DNA of 64,000 bases from Klenkia soli. GTDB taxonomy: Bacteria > Actinomycetota > Actinomycetes > Mycobacteriales > Geodermatophilaceae. Made by a program: the position numbers and the translations under genes. The notes below the pieces were generated by a model. It did no database searches and was not told the origin of the DNA. It saw nothing but the letters and a program-made list of their open reading frames with translations. Every line of letters starts with the position of its first letter. Position 1 is the first letter of the stretch. Shown here piece by piece: positions 45,500-53,416 of this stretch. The stretch is taken from assembly GCF_900103975.1 (NCBI RefSeq), contig NZ_FNIR01000004.1:248001-312000 (forward strand). The letters are read 5' to 3'.

Positions 45500-46615
45500 A
45501 TGACCGAGACACGCAGGACCAGGGTCGCCGTCGTCTTCGGGGGGCGGAGCGCGGAGCACGCGATCTCCTGCGTCTCCGCCGGCAGCGTGATGGCCGCGAT
45601 GGACCCCGACCGGTACGAGGTGGTCCCGGTGGGCATCACCCGCGAGGGCGGGTGGGTGCTGCACGACGGCGCCCCGCTGGCCATCGAGGGCGGCCGGCTG
45701 CCCGAGGTCACCGGGGGGACGGCGGTCTCGCTGGTGGGTGACCCGGCCGGCCGCGGGCTGTCGGTGCTGGAGCCCGGCGAGGCGTTCGGCCGGCTGACCG
45801 ACGTCGACGTCGTGTTCCCGGTGCTGCACGGCGCCTACGGCGAGGACGGCACGATCCAGGGCCTGCTGGAGATGAGCGGGTTGCCCTACGTGGGCTCCGG
45901 CGTCTTCGCCTCGGCGGCCTCCATGGACAAGGAGTTCACCAAGAAGCTGCTCACCGCCGCCGGCATCGCGCAGGGCGACCACGTGGTGCTCCGCGACGCG
46001 CACGGTGCCCTGACCACCGACCCGTCCGCGCTGTCGGCCGCCCAGCGCGAGCGCCTGGGGTTGCCGGTGTTCGTCAAGCCCTCCCGGGCCGGGTCCAGCA
46101 TCGGCATCACCAAGGTCGCCGACTGGGCCGACTTCGACGCCGCGGTGGCCACCGCGGCCGCCGTCGACACCAAGGTCGTGGTCGAGGCCGCCGTCCCGGG
46201 TCGCGAGGTCGAGTGCGGCGTGCTGGCCGGTGTCGGGGGCGGCCTGCCCGAGACCAGCCTCCCCGCGGAGATCAAGCTGAAGGCCGGCGTCGACTGGTAC
46301 GACTTCGACGCCAAGTACCTCGACGACGCCGTCGACTTCGACGTGCCGGCCGACCTCACCCCCGAGCAGACCGCCGCCGTCCAGGAGGTCTCCCGACGGG
46401 CCTACCTGGCGCTGGACTGCCGCGGCCTGGCCCGCGTGGACTTCTTCCTGGGCACCGACCCCGCCACCGGGGCCGACCTGCTGGTGGTCAACGAGGTCAA
46501 CACCATGCCCGGCTTCACGCCGATCTCGATGTTCCCGCGGATGTGGGCGGCCTCGGGCGTCCCCTACCCGGAGCTGGTCGACCGGCTGCTGGCCGGCGCC
46601 CTCGCCCAGGGGTGA
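45500..46615 (+). CDS. ddl: D-alanine--D-alanine ligase
   Basis: A 371-residue ATP-grasp enzyme of peptidoglycan precursor synthesis. FGGRSAEHAISCVSAGSV starts it; HGAYGEDGTIQGLLEMSGLP, KPSRAGSSIGITKV and the C-terminal NEVNTMPGFTPISMFP are the family signatures. It follows the PLP enzyme in the conserved gpsA-ddl order. The TGA overlaps the next GTG. Confidence 0.97.
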   Translation: MTETRRTRVAVVFGGRSAEHAISCVSAGSVMAAMDPDRYEVVPVGITREGGWVLHDGAPLAIEGGRLPEVTGGTAVSLVGDPAGRGLSVLEPGEAFGRLTDVDVVFPVLHGAYGEDGTIQGLLEMSGLPYVGSGVFASAASMDKEFTKKLLTAAGIAQGDHVVLRDAHGALTTDPSALSAAQRERLGLPVFVKPSRAGSSIGITKVADWADFDAAVATAAAVDTKVVVEAAVPGREVECGVLAGVGGGLPETSLPAEIKLKAGVDWYDFDAKYLDDAVDFDVPADLTPEQTAAVQEVSRRAYLALDCRGLARVDFFLGTDPATGADLLVVNEVNTMPGFTPISMFPRMWAASGVPYPELVDRLLAGALAQG

Positions 46616-47250
46616 CCCGCCGGTTCGGTCTGGTGCTCGCCGGGTTGCTGGTGTCCGGCTGCTCGGCCGGTGTCCCGGGGACCGCCACCCCGGCCGGCAC
46701 GGCGTCGGTCGGTGCGCTGCCCGGTGACGTCGAGGCCCTCGGCGAGCTGGTGCTCACCGACGTCCCGTCCGGGCTGCCGCTGGTGCCCGACGACGAGCTC
46801 GAACCGCCGGCCGGGCCCAAGACCCTCGACGACGTCGCCGGGTACTCCGACGACGTCGAGCGCGAGGAGCAGGTGCTCACCGACTACGGCTACCGCTGGG
46901 GCTGGGAACGGTTCTGGCGCGACGACGGCGGCCTCACGTCGGTCTTCGTCGACCAGTTCGAGAGCGCGGACGGCGCAGAGTCCTACGCGGCCGACCTGGC
47001 CCGCAACGACACGGACCTCTACGGCGGCAACCCCGACCGCAGCCCCGACGGTCTGCCCGACGGGTGCAGCACGCTGGCGGTGGACGACCCGGCCGAGGAG
47101 TCCGGGCTGACCGCGCCGACGGTGTTCGCCTGGTGCGCGCACGGCCCGTTCGCCGTGGCCGTGGCCGTGGTCGGCGACTCCTCCGACACGGCGCTGGCCG
47201 AGGTCGACCAGCTCGTCGACGAGCAGCTGGACCGGCTGCCCCGCGGGTGA
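46612..47250 (+). CDS. secreted lipoprotein, unknown
   Basis: A 212-residue lipoprotein with RRFGLVLAGLLVSGC as signal and lipobox. The mature part begins with an Ala/Gly/Thr linker; the rest is acidic with VFVDQFESADGAESYAADLA, as in actinobacterial lipoproteins of unknown role. Coupled to ddl (GTGA overlap), so possibly envelope-related. Convergent with the ychJ-like gene, 13 nt apart. Confidence 0.75.
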   Translation: MTRRFGLVLAGLLVSGCSAGVPGTATPAGTASVGALPGDVEALGELVLTDVPSGLPLVPDDELEPPAGPKTLDDVAGYSDDVEREEQVLTDYGYRWGWERFWRDDGGLTSVFVDQFESADGAESYAADLARNDTDLYGGNPDRSPDGLPDGCSTLAVDDPAEESGLTAPTVFAWCAHGPFAVAVAVVGDSSDTALAEVDQLVDEQLDRLPRG

Positions 47251-47263
47251 CCGGACCGGCGGC

Positions 47264-47650
47264 TCAGGGGAGGGCGACGCCGTCCAGGTAGCACCAGCGC
47301 CCGCCGACCCTGGTGAACCGGCTGCGCTCGTGCTGCGCCCCCCGGCGCCCGTCGGCCCGGTAGGAGGCGCGGAACTCCACGACGCCCTCGGCGGCCAGCA
47401 GCCCCCCGCCCTCGGTGGCCAGGACGTCCAGGCCCAGCCAGCGGGTCCGGTCGTCCAGCTCGAGGGACGGCGGTCGGGTGTCCGGGTGCCAGGTGGTCAG
47501 CAGGTAGCCGGTGTCGCCGACGACGAACGCGCTGTACCGCGACCGCATCAGCTGCTCGGCGGTGCCGGCCGCGCCCGACCCGTCGTGCAGCCGCCCGCAG
47601 CACTCGGGGTAGGTGAGCCCGGTGCCGCACGGGCAGCGGGTGGGGGTCAT
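47264..47650 (-). CDS. YchJ-like SEC-C motif protein
   Basis: A 128-residue protein. It begins with an SEC-C-like zinc motif (CPCGTGLTYPECCG) followed by the NTF2-like YchJ middle domain (LMRSRYSAFVVGDTGYLLTTWHP and WLGLDVL). Function unknown. Start ATG 47650 overlaps the end of the DUF3515 gene by 4 nt. Confidence 0.88.
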   Translation of the reverse strand: MTPTRCPCGTGLTYPECCGRLHDGSGAAGTAEQLMRSRYSAFVVGDTGYLLTTWHPDTRPPSLELDDRTRWLGLDVLATEGGGLLAAEGVVEFRASYRADGRRGAQHERSRFTRVGGRWCYLDGVALP

Positions 47651-48147
47651 CGCGCCGGGATCGCGCTGGCGATGAGCGGGCTCAGCGCGGTGCCCGCAGC
47701 GCCGTCGGTGCTCGACGGGATGCGGAGCTGGACCGCCACGGTGCGGTCCGCCGTCGTCCAGACGTTGACCGTGGGGTCGTCGGTGTCGACGAACCAGGTG
47801 ATGCCGTTGATCGTGAACAGCAGGGCGTCGGCGGGGTAGTCGGGCTGGTCGACGCCGCAGACCAACGTCGTCGCCGGGTCCCCCCACGCGTAGGCGTACG
47901 GCGAGTCGGAGGCCACCCGCCGGCTGTCGTCGCCGGCCAGCTCCAGCGGGAGCTGGCTCATCAGCGCCGGGCAGGCGGCGTCCGCCTCGGGGGTGATCGG
48001 CGGGGTCTGCACCTCGACGGTGCTGTCGTCGCGCTGGGTGGGGGTCGCACCCGTCACGTCGGCCGCGGCGTCGTCGTCACCGGGGCCCAGCACCCGGATC
48101 AGCACCAGAAGGGCGACGACCACCGGCACCGCGACCGCGGTGGCCAC
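47647..48147 (-). CDS. DUF3515-type membrane-anchored protein
   Basis: A protein of at least 166 residues, with an N-terminal anchor (VAVPVVVALLVLIRVLG) and an exported domain with two Cys (ADAACPALMSQLP, TLVCGVDQP). Homologues sit near thiL and ddl in mycobacteria. The start is unclear: GTG 48147 lacks a ribosome binding site, and the frame stays open upstream through a Thr/Asp/Pro-rich stretch, DTGTDTAPGTAPDTGADTTR, to about a CTG near 48245. A longer form of about 200 residues may be the true one. Confidence 0.75.
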   Translation of the reverse strand: MATAVAVPVVVALLVLIRVLGPGDDDAAADVTGATPTQRDDSTVEVQTPPITPEADAACPALMSQLPLELAGDDSRRVASDSPYAYAWGDPATTLVCGVDQPDYPADALLFTINGITWFVDTDDPTVNVWTTADRTVAVQLRIPSSTDGAAGTALSPLIASAIPAR

Positions 48148-48256
48148 GATCGCCGCGCGCCGGGTGGGGTCGGCCGCACGGGTGGTGTCGGCACCGGTGT
48201 CGGGTGCGGTGCCGGGTGCGGTGTCGGTCCCGGTGTCGTCGCTCAGGGGAGTGGCC

Positions 48257-48490
48257 TCAGAGGTTGACGACGGGGCAGGTCAGCGTGCGGGTGATGCCGT
48301 CGACGGACTGCACGCGCGCCACGACCAGGCGACCCAGCTCGTCGACCGAGCCGGCCTCGGCGCGGACGATCACGTCGTAGGGGCCCGTGACGTCCTCGGC
48401 CTTGGTGACGCCGTCGATCCCGCTGATGGTCTGGGCGACCGCGGCGGCCTTGCCGACCTCGGTCTGGATCAGGATGTAGGCGTGGACCAC
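48257..48490 (-). CDS. Lrp/AsnC-type ligand-binding domain protein (no DNA-binding domain)
   Basis: A 77-residue stand-alone RAM (AsnC ligand-binding) domain: VVHAYILIQTEVGKAAAVAQ...GPYDVIVRAEAGSVDELGRLV...TRTLTCPVVNL. No helix-turn-helix is present. GTG 48490 has GAGGAGGG about 8 nt upstream; the longer open frame is not needed. Such proteins may bind amino acids and pair with full-length Lrp regulators. Confidence 0.88.
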   Translation of the reverse strand: MVHAYILIQTEVGKAAAVAQTISGIDGVTKAEDVTGPYDVIVRAEAGSVDELGRLVVARVQSVDGITRTLTCPVVNL

Positions 48491-48573
48491 TGGAGAACCC
48501 TCCTCGGGCAGGGCGTCGAGACCGCCGGACGGCGGGCAGGACGGCAACGTACCCCAGCGACCGGGAGGGCCCG

Positions 48574-49593
48574 GTGACGCGTCCCCACCTCCCGGCGGAC
48601 GGCGCGGACACCGTCGGGGCGGTCGGCGAGTTCGGCGTCATCGACCGGGTGGTGGCCCGCGCCGGGACCGCTGCGCTGGCCGACGTGGGGCCCGGGGACG
48701 ACGCCGCGGTCGTCCGCACCCCCGACGGCCGGGTCGTGGCCAGCACCGACGTCCTCGTCGAGGGTCGGCACTTCCGGCGGGACTGGTCCTCCGCGGAGGA
48801 CGTCGGGCACAAGGCCGCGGCGGCCAACCTGGCCGACGTCGCCGCCATGGGCGCCGTGCCCACCGCGCTGCTGGTAGGGCTGGCCTGCCCCGCGGGGACG
48901 CCGACCGCCTGGTTGGAGGGCGTGGCCGCCGGCATGGCCGCCGAGTGCGCGCCGCACGGAGCCGCGGTCGTCGGCGGGGACACCGTGGCCAGCGCCCCGG
49001 ACAGCGCCGCGGTCGTGCTCTCGGTGACCGTGCTCGGGGACCTGCAGGGCCGGACGCCGGTGACCAGGGACGGCGCGCGGCCCGGGGACGTCGTGGCCGT
49101 CGCCGGTCGGCTGGGGTGGTCGGCGTGCGGCTGGGCGGTGCTGCGCCGCGGCTTCACCTCCCCGCACGCGGTGGTGACCGCGCACCGCCGGCCGTCCCCG
49201 CCCTACGCGGCGGGGCCGGCCGCGGCCGACGCCGGCGCGACCGCCATGTGCGACGTCAGCGACGGCCTGCTGGCCGACGCGGGCCACCTGGCCGAGGCGT
49301 CGTCGGTCGTGCTGGACCTCGACCGGGGCACGCTGCAGTCCTTCGTCGAGCCCGAGGGTCCGCTGGCGCAGGTGGCGGCGGCCGGCGGTGGGAACGCGCT
49401 GGCGTGGGTGCTGACCGGCGGCGAGGACCACGCGATCCTGGCCACCTTCCCCGCGGCCGCCGACCTGCCCGCCGGGTTCGTGCGGATCGGGGTGGTGGAG
49501 GCCGGCCCGGCCGGGGTGCGGGTCGACGGCATCCCGGCCGCCGACGTCGCCGAGGGGCTGGGGGAGGTGCCGGGGCATGTGCACTTCGGCTGA
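48574..49593 (+). CDS. thiL: thiamine-monophosphate kinase
   Basis: A 339-residue AIR-synthase-fold kinase that makes thiamine diphosphate. GEFGVIDRVV, GPGDDAAVV, STDVLVEGRHFRRDW and NLADVAAMGAVPTALLVGL are the ThiL signatures, with CDVSDGLLADAGHLA further on. GTG 48574 follows GGGAGGG. In the usual order ung and rpmB come next; here a GNAT gene does. Its end overlaps that gene by 17 nt. Confidence 0.95.
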   Translation: MTRPHLPADGADTVGAVGEFGVIDRVVARAGTAALADVGPGDDAAVVRTPDGRVVASTDVLVEGRHFRRDWSSAEDVGHKAAAANLADVAAMGAVPTALLVGLACPAGTPTAWLEGVAAGMAAECAPHGAAVVGGDTVASAPDSAAVVLSVTVLGDLQGRTPVTRDGARPGDVVAVAGRLGWSACGWAVLRRGFTSPHAVVTAHRRPSPPYAAGPAAADAGATAMCDVSDGLLADAGHLAEASSVVLDLDRGTLQSFVEPEGPLAQVAAAGGGNALAWVLTGGEDHAILATFPAAADLPAGFVRIGVVEAGPAGVRVDGIPAADVAEGLGEVPGHVHFG

Positions 49594-50077
49594 GCCGGGC
49601 ACGGGCCGGGCCGAGGTGGTCCTGCGGGCGGCCGGGTACGACGACCCGCAGGTGCGCGAGCTGGTCGAGGCGGTCCAGCAGGAGTACGTCGTCCGGTACG
49701 GCGGCCGCGACGCGATGGAGGTCGACCCGGCCGAGGTGCTGCCGCCCCGTGGTCTGCTGCTCGTCGCCGAGGTCGAGGGACGAGCGGTGGGCTGCGGGGC
49801 GTGGCGCGTGCACGGGCCGGGCACCGTCGAGGTCAAGCGCATGTACGTGGTCCCGGGCGCGCGGCGCCGGGGGATCGCGGACACCGTGCTGGCCCACCTC
49901 GAGCGCTCCGCGACCGCCGCCGGTCACCGGCGCGCGGTGCTCAACACCGGCGACCGGCAGCCCGAGGCGCTGGCGCTGTACGCCCGGGCCGGGTACACAC
50001 CGGTCGCCGGGTACGGCGTCTACGCCGGGGCCACCGGTGCGGTGTTCCTCGGCAAGGAGCTGGGAGGGGTGTCCTGA
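49577..50077 (+). CDS. GNAT family N-acetyltransferase
   Basis: A 166-residue single-domain acetyltransferase. The acetyl-CoA loop is seen as VKRMYVVPGARRRGIADTVL, followed by NTGDRQPEALALYARAGY. The substrate is unknown. ATG 49577 lies within the thiL 3' end; its stop overlaps the next start (TGATG). Confidence 0.88.
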   Translation: MCTSAEPGTGRAEVVLRAAGYDDPQVRELVEAVQQEYVVRYGGRDAMEVDPAEVLPPRGLLLVAEVEGRAVGCGAWRVHGPGTVEVKRMYVVPGARRRGIADTVLAHLERSATAAGHRRAVLNTGDRQPEALALYARAGYTPVAGYGVYAGATGAVFLGKELGGVS

Positions 50078-50718
50078 TGGGGATCGTCACGGTGTCGGCG
50101 ACGTTCGGGTGCGGGGGTGCGGAGATCGCCCCGGCCGTCGCCCGACGGCTGGGGCTGCCCTTCCACGACCGGGTCATCCCCGCGCAGGTGGCACTGCGGC
50201 TGGGGGTGCCGGTCGAGGAGGCCGAGGCCAACGACGAGGTGGTCGTGCGCGGGCTGTGGCGGGTGGTCGCCTCGCTGGGCACGATGCCCGACCCGGTCGG
50301 CGGGGTCCTGCCGGCGGCCTCGGCACCGGACGAGCGCAGCTTCCGCACCCAGACCGACCAGGTGGTCACCGAGATCGCCGACGGTGCCGGCGGCGTCGTC
50401 CTGGGGCGGGCGGCGGCCCTGGTGCTGCGGGACCGCCCCGACGCGCTGCACGTACGCCTCGACGGTCCCGAGGACCGCAGGCTGCGGGCCGCGGTGGCCC
50501 ACCTGGGTCGCGCCGAGGACGACGTCCGGCGCGAGCTGGTGGCCGCCGACCGGGCCCGGTCGGCCTACGTGCGGCACTACCACCGCTGCGACCCGGCCGA
50601 GGCCCGGCACTACCACCTGGTGCTGGACTCCACCGTGCTCGACCACGACCTGGTGGTCGACCTGGTGGTGGCCGCCGCGCTCTCCCGGGGGATCAGCGGG
50701 TCAGCAGCGGGAGCATGA
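50077..50718 (+). CDS. cytidylate kinase-like protein
   Basis: A 213-residue P-loop-like protein of the cytidylate-kinase-like family. It begins VTVSATFGCGGAEIAPAVARRLG; the Walker A is atypical and lacks the GK[ST] core. A lid-type Arg-rich segment (RLDGPEDRRLRAAVAHLGR) and HYHRCDPAEARHYHLVLDS follow. The substrate is unknown; not the essential Cmk. Its end overlaps the convergent tetR gene by 26 nt. Confidence 0.8.
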   Translation: MGIVTVSATFGCGGAEIAPAVARRLGLPFHDRVIPAQVALRLGVPVEEAEANDEVVVRGLWRVVASLGTMPDPVGGVLPAASAPDERSFRTQTDQVVTEIADGAGGVVLGRAAALVLRDRPDALHVRLDGPEDRRLRAAVAHLGRAEDDVRRELVAADRARSAYVRHYHRCDPAEARHYHLVLDSTVLDHDLVVDLVVAAALSRGISGSAAGA

Positions 50719-51316
50719 CGTCGTCGACGACCTCGTGGACCAGGTCGTCCTCGAGCGGCTGGCCCATGACCAGCCAGCGCTGCATGACCACCGCGGGGCC
50801 GGCCTCGGCGGCCGTGGTGGCCAGCCGGGCGGGGTCGAGCTCGCCGCGGGCGATCGCCGCGCCGAAGACCTGCCCGAACGCCTCGCGCCAGATGGCCAGC
50901 GACCCCTCCTGGAACGCCGTGGCCAGGTCCGGCTCGTGCGCCAGCACCCCGATGACGGCCCGCGAGGCGTCGCCGAGCGGACCGCGCAGGGTGGCGACCA
51001 TCGCCCCGACCACCTCGAGCAGGTCACCGCGCAGCGTGCCGGTGTCCGGCGCGGTGACCTCGCCCCGGTTCAGCTCCGCGATCGTCTCGGCGACCATCTG
51101 CACCCGCGAGGACCAGCGCCGGTAGATGCTGGCCTTGCCCACCTTGGCGCGCGCGGCCACCGCGTCCATCGAGACGCCGTCCCACCCGCGCTCGGCCAGC
51201 AGGTCGAGGACGGCGGTCTTCACGGCCTCGTCGACGGCGGGGTCACGACGACGGCCGGGACGGCCGGGGGTGTCGGGGCCGGCGGGGAGGGGCTCGGGAT
51301 CACGGCGGAAGTGCAC
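50693..51316 (-). CDS. TetR-family transcriptional regulator
   Basis: A 207-residue regulator. The HTH segment (about 20-65) is RGWDGVSMDAVAARAKVGKA then SIYRRW; a helical ligand domain follows. GTG 51316 is 7 nt after TAGCAT, which fixes the start; the longer frame is not needed. The target genes are not evident; the cytidylate-kinase-like gene is convergent. Confidence 0.9.
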   Translation of the reverse strand: MHFRRDPEPLPAGPDTPGRPGRRRDPAVDEAVKTAVLDLLAERGWDGVSMDAVAARAKVGKASIYRRWSSRVQMVAETIAELNRGEVTAPDTGTLRGDLLEVVGAMVATLRGPLGDASRAVIGVLAHEPDLATAFQEGSLAIWREAFGQVFGAAIARGELDPARLATTAAEAGPAVVMQRWLVMGQPLEDDLVHEVVDDVMLPLLTR

Positions 51317-51323
51317 CGGCGCG

Positions 51324-51329
51324 ATGCTA
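51324..51329 (-). promoter_or_regulatory. -10 hexamer, leaderless tetR
   Basis: On the minus strand TAGCAT lies 7 nt before the tetR GTG at 51316. Confidence 0.5.
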
Positions 51330-51373
51330 AGTCCTCCGGTGCGGAGACCTGCCTGCAGGGGCCCGGACGCCAT

Positions 51374-51405
51374 CGACCCCGATCACCGTGGGGTGACCGG
51401 GGTCG
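51374..51405 (-). terminator. rpmB terminator hairpin
   Basis: A 14-bp stem with one mismatch (CGACCCCGATCACC with GGTGACCGGGGTCG) and a 4-nt loop, about 34 nt after the rpmB stop on the minus strand. Confidence 0.6.
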
Positions 51406-51438
51406 GGGTGCTGCCTCGCCCTGCGGGAGGGCGGTGCG

Positions 51439-51633
51439 TCAGCTGCTGCGGGTGAGCTTGCCGGCCCGGATGCAGCTGGTGCAGGCGTTCACGCGACGGC
51501 GGGTGCCGTTGCCGAGGACGGCCTTGACAGCCTGGATGTTCGGGTTCCAACGGCGCGGCGTCCGGCGGTGCGAGTGAGACACCGACATGCCGAAACCGGG
51601 CCCCTTGCCACACACATCGCACACGGCAGCCAC
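51439..51633 (-). CDS. rpmB: 50S ribosomal protein L28
   Basis: A 64-residue ribosomal protein. It is the zinc-binding form: CDVCGKGP near the start and CTSCIRAGK near the end give a four-Cys site. The core [16 protein letters not shown] is typical. GTG 51633 follows TAGGAGTG. It is divergent from the DAK2-type gene, as in other actinobacteria. Confidence 0.96.
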   Translation of the reverse strand: MAAVCDVCGKGPGFGMSVSHSHRRTPRRWNPNIQAVKAVLGNGTRRRVNACTSCIRAGKLTRSS

Positions 51634-51759
51634 GGTGGATCACTCCTAGAGAAGACGTTCAGAAGGTGCGGGGTCGAACCACCCGCGCAGATTGCTGGTC
51701 CACTGTAGCCGGTCGGCCACCCGCGTGGTCGGCGGGCCCGGGGTGTCGGTGGCCACCGG

Positions 51760-51765
51760 TAGCCT
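51760..51765 (+). promoter_or_regulatory. -10 hexamer, leaderless DAK2-type gene
   Basis: TAGCCT lies 7 nt before GTG 51773. Confidence 0.5.
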
Positions 51766-51772
51766 CCGGCAC

Positions 51773-53416
51773 GTGCTCACGGCGCTGGACGAGGCCGCGG
51801 TCGGCCGCTGGAGCCGCACCGCCGTCGACGCGCTGCGCGCCTCCCGGGGGCGGCTCGACGAGCTCAACGTGTTCCCCGTCCCCGACGGCGACACCGGCAC
51901 GAACCTGCTGCTCACCGCGCAGGCCGCGGCCGAGGCGGCGCAACCGTCCGAGGGGCCCGACGGCGGCGAGTCGGTGTGGACCCGGTGGGCCCGGGGCGCG
52001 GTGCTCGGCGCCCGCGGCAACTCCGGCGCCATCCTGGCCCAGCTGCTGCGCGGGCTGGCCGACGACCTGGCCGGAGCCGGCCCCGTCGACGGCTCGGCGT
52101 TCGCGGCGGCTCTGCTGCGTGCCGCGCGCACCGCCTACGCCGCGGTGGCCGAGCCCACCGAGGGCACCTTCCTGACCGTCGCCCGGTCGGCGGCCGAGGC
52201 CGCCGGGGCGGCGGTCGACCAGGGTCGGGTCGCGCTGGCCGAGGTGGTGCGTGCTGCGGCCGACGGTGCGCGGCGGTCCCTGCACGGCACCACCGACCAG
52301 CTCGCCGCGCTCCGCGACGCCGGGGTCGTCGACGCCGGCGGGGCGGGCTGGTGCGTCGTCCTCGACGCCCTGGTCACCACGGTCACCGGCAGCGAGCCCG
52401 ACCGCCCGCCGCTGGCCCGCCGTGCACTGCGGCCGCACCGCCACGACCCCGCGGCCGACCTGCACCGGGTCGCGGTCGACCCGGGCAGCGAGGTGCAGTT
52501 CCTGCTGGCCGACTCCTCCGAGGAGGCCGTCGAGCGGCTGCGCACCGAGCTGGGCTGGCTGGGCGACTGCCTGGTCGTCGTCGGCGTCGACACCCCCACG
52601 GGTCGCGAGTGGAACGTCCACGTCCACGTCCACGACGTCGGTGCCGCGATCGAGGCCGGCATCCGTGCGGGCCGCCCGCACCACATCGCGGTCACCGCGC
52701 TGGCCCCGGTCCGGGTGCCGGCCCCGGTGGCCGGGGTGCGGGCCACCGTCGCGCTGGTCCCCGCGGGCCCGGCCGCCGAGGGGCTGGCCGAGCTGCTGGG
52801 GGGCGAGGGGGTCCAGGTCCTGGTGGTGCAGGTGCCGGCCGACCGCGACGACACCGCCGCGGTCACCGCCGTCGAGGAGGCCGTGGCCGCGGCGGTCCTG
52901 GCCTCCGGGGCGGCCGACGTCGTCCTCCTGCCCGACGACCCGCAGCTGGTGGGGCCGGTGGGGCGGGTCGCCGCCCGGGTCCGCGGCGAGGGCCGCGACG
53001 TCGCCGTCGTCCCCACGCGGTCGCCCGTGCAGGGCCTGGCCGCGGTCGCGGTGGCCGACCCGCAGCAGCGCTTCGCCGACGACGTCATCTCCATGACCGA
53101 CGCGGCGTCGGCGACCCGGTGGGCCGAGGTCGTGCTCGCCGAGACCGAGGCGCTGACCTCGGCCGGGCGTTGCCACCCCGGCGACGCCCTGGGGGTCGTC
53201 GAGGGCGACGTCGTGGTGATCGGGGCCGCGCAGCTGACCGTGACCTGCGAGCTGCTGGACCGGCTCCTGGCCGGCGGCGGCGAGCTGGTCACGCTGCTGG
53301 GCGGGCGGCTCGCCGAGGCCGCCGCCGCGCACCTGGCCGCGCGGCACCCCACGGTCGAGGTGGCCCTCCACCCGCTGGGTCAGGGCGCCCGGCCGTTGCT
53401 GATCGGGGTGGAGTGA
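51773..53416 (+). CDS. DAK2-domain kinase-like protein (YloV/FakA-like)
   Basis: A 547-residue protein. The N-terminal DAK2 (DhaL-type) nucleotide domain is at about 10-205 with NVFPVPDGDTGTNLLLT and GARGNSGAILAQLLRG. A middle domain and a C-terminal DegV/EDD-related domain follow. In Firmicutes the same architecture is the fatty acid kinase FakA. In actinobacteria it sits between rpmB and recG, as here. The start is GTG 51773, after the TAGCCT hexamer; an earlier ATG lies in the rpmB promoter region. recG follows immediately. Confidence 0.9.
   Translation: MLTALDEAAVGRWSRTAVDALRASRGRLDELNVFPVPDGDTGTNLLLTAQAAAEAAQPSEGPDGGESVWTRWARGAVLGARGNSGAILAQLLRGLADDLAGAGPVDGSAFAAALLRAARTAYAAVAEPTEGTFLTVARSAAEAAGAAVDQGRVALAEVVRAAADGARRSLHGTTDQLAALRDAGVVDAGGAGWCVVLDALVTTVTGSEPDRPPLARRALRPHRHDPAADLHRVAVDPGSEVQFLLADSSEEAVERLRTELGWLGDCLVVVGVDTPTGREWNVHVHVHDVGAAIEAGIRAGRPHHIAVTALAPVRVPAPVAGVRATVALVPAGPAAEGLAELLGGEGVQVLVVQVPADRDDTAAVTAVEEAVAAAVLASGAADVVLLPDDPQLVGPVGRVAARVRGEGRDVAVVPTRSPVQGLAAVAVADPQQRFADDVISMTDAASATRWAEVVLAETEALTSAGRCHPGDALGVVEGDVVVIGAAQLTVTCELLDRLLAGGGELVTLLGGRLAEAAAAHLAARHPTVEVALHPLGQGARPLLIGVE

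Noticed and set aside
49577-51439. Uracil-DNA glycosylase gene expected between thiL and rpmB
   Set aside because: Not present; the space holds GNAT, cytidylate-kinase-like and tetR genes instead.
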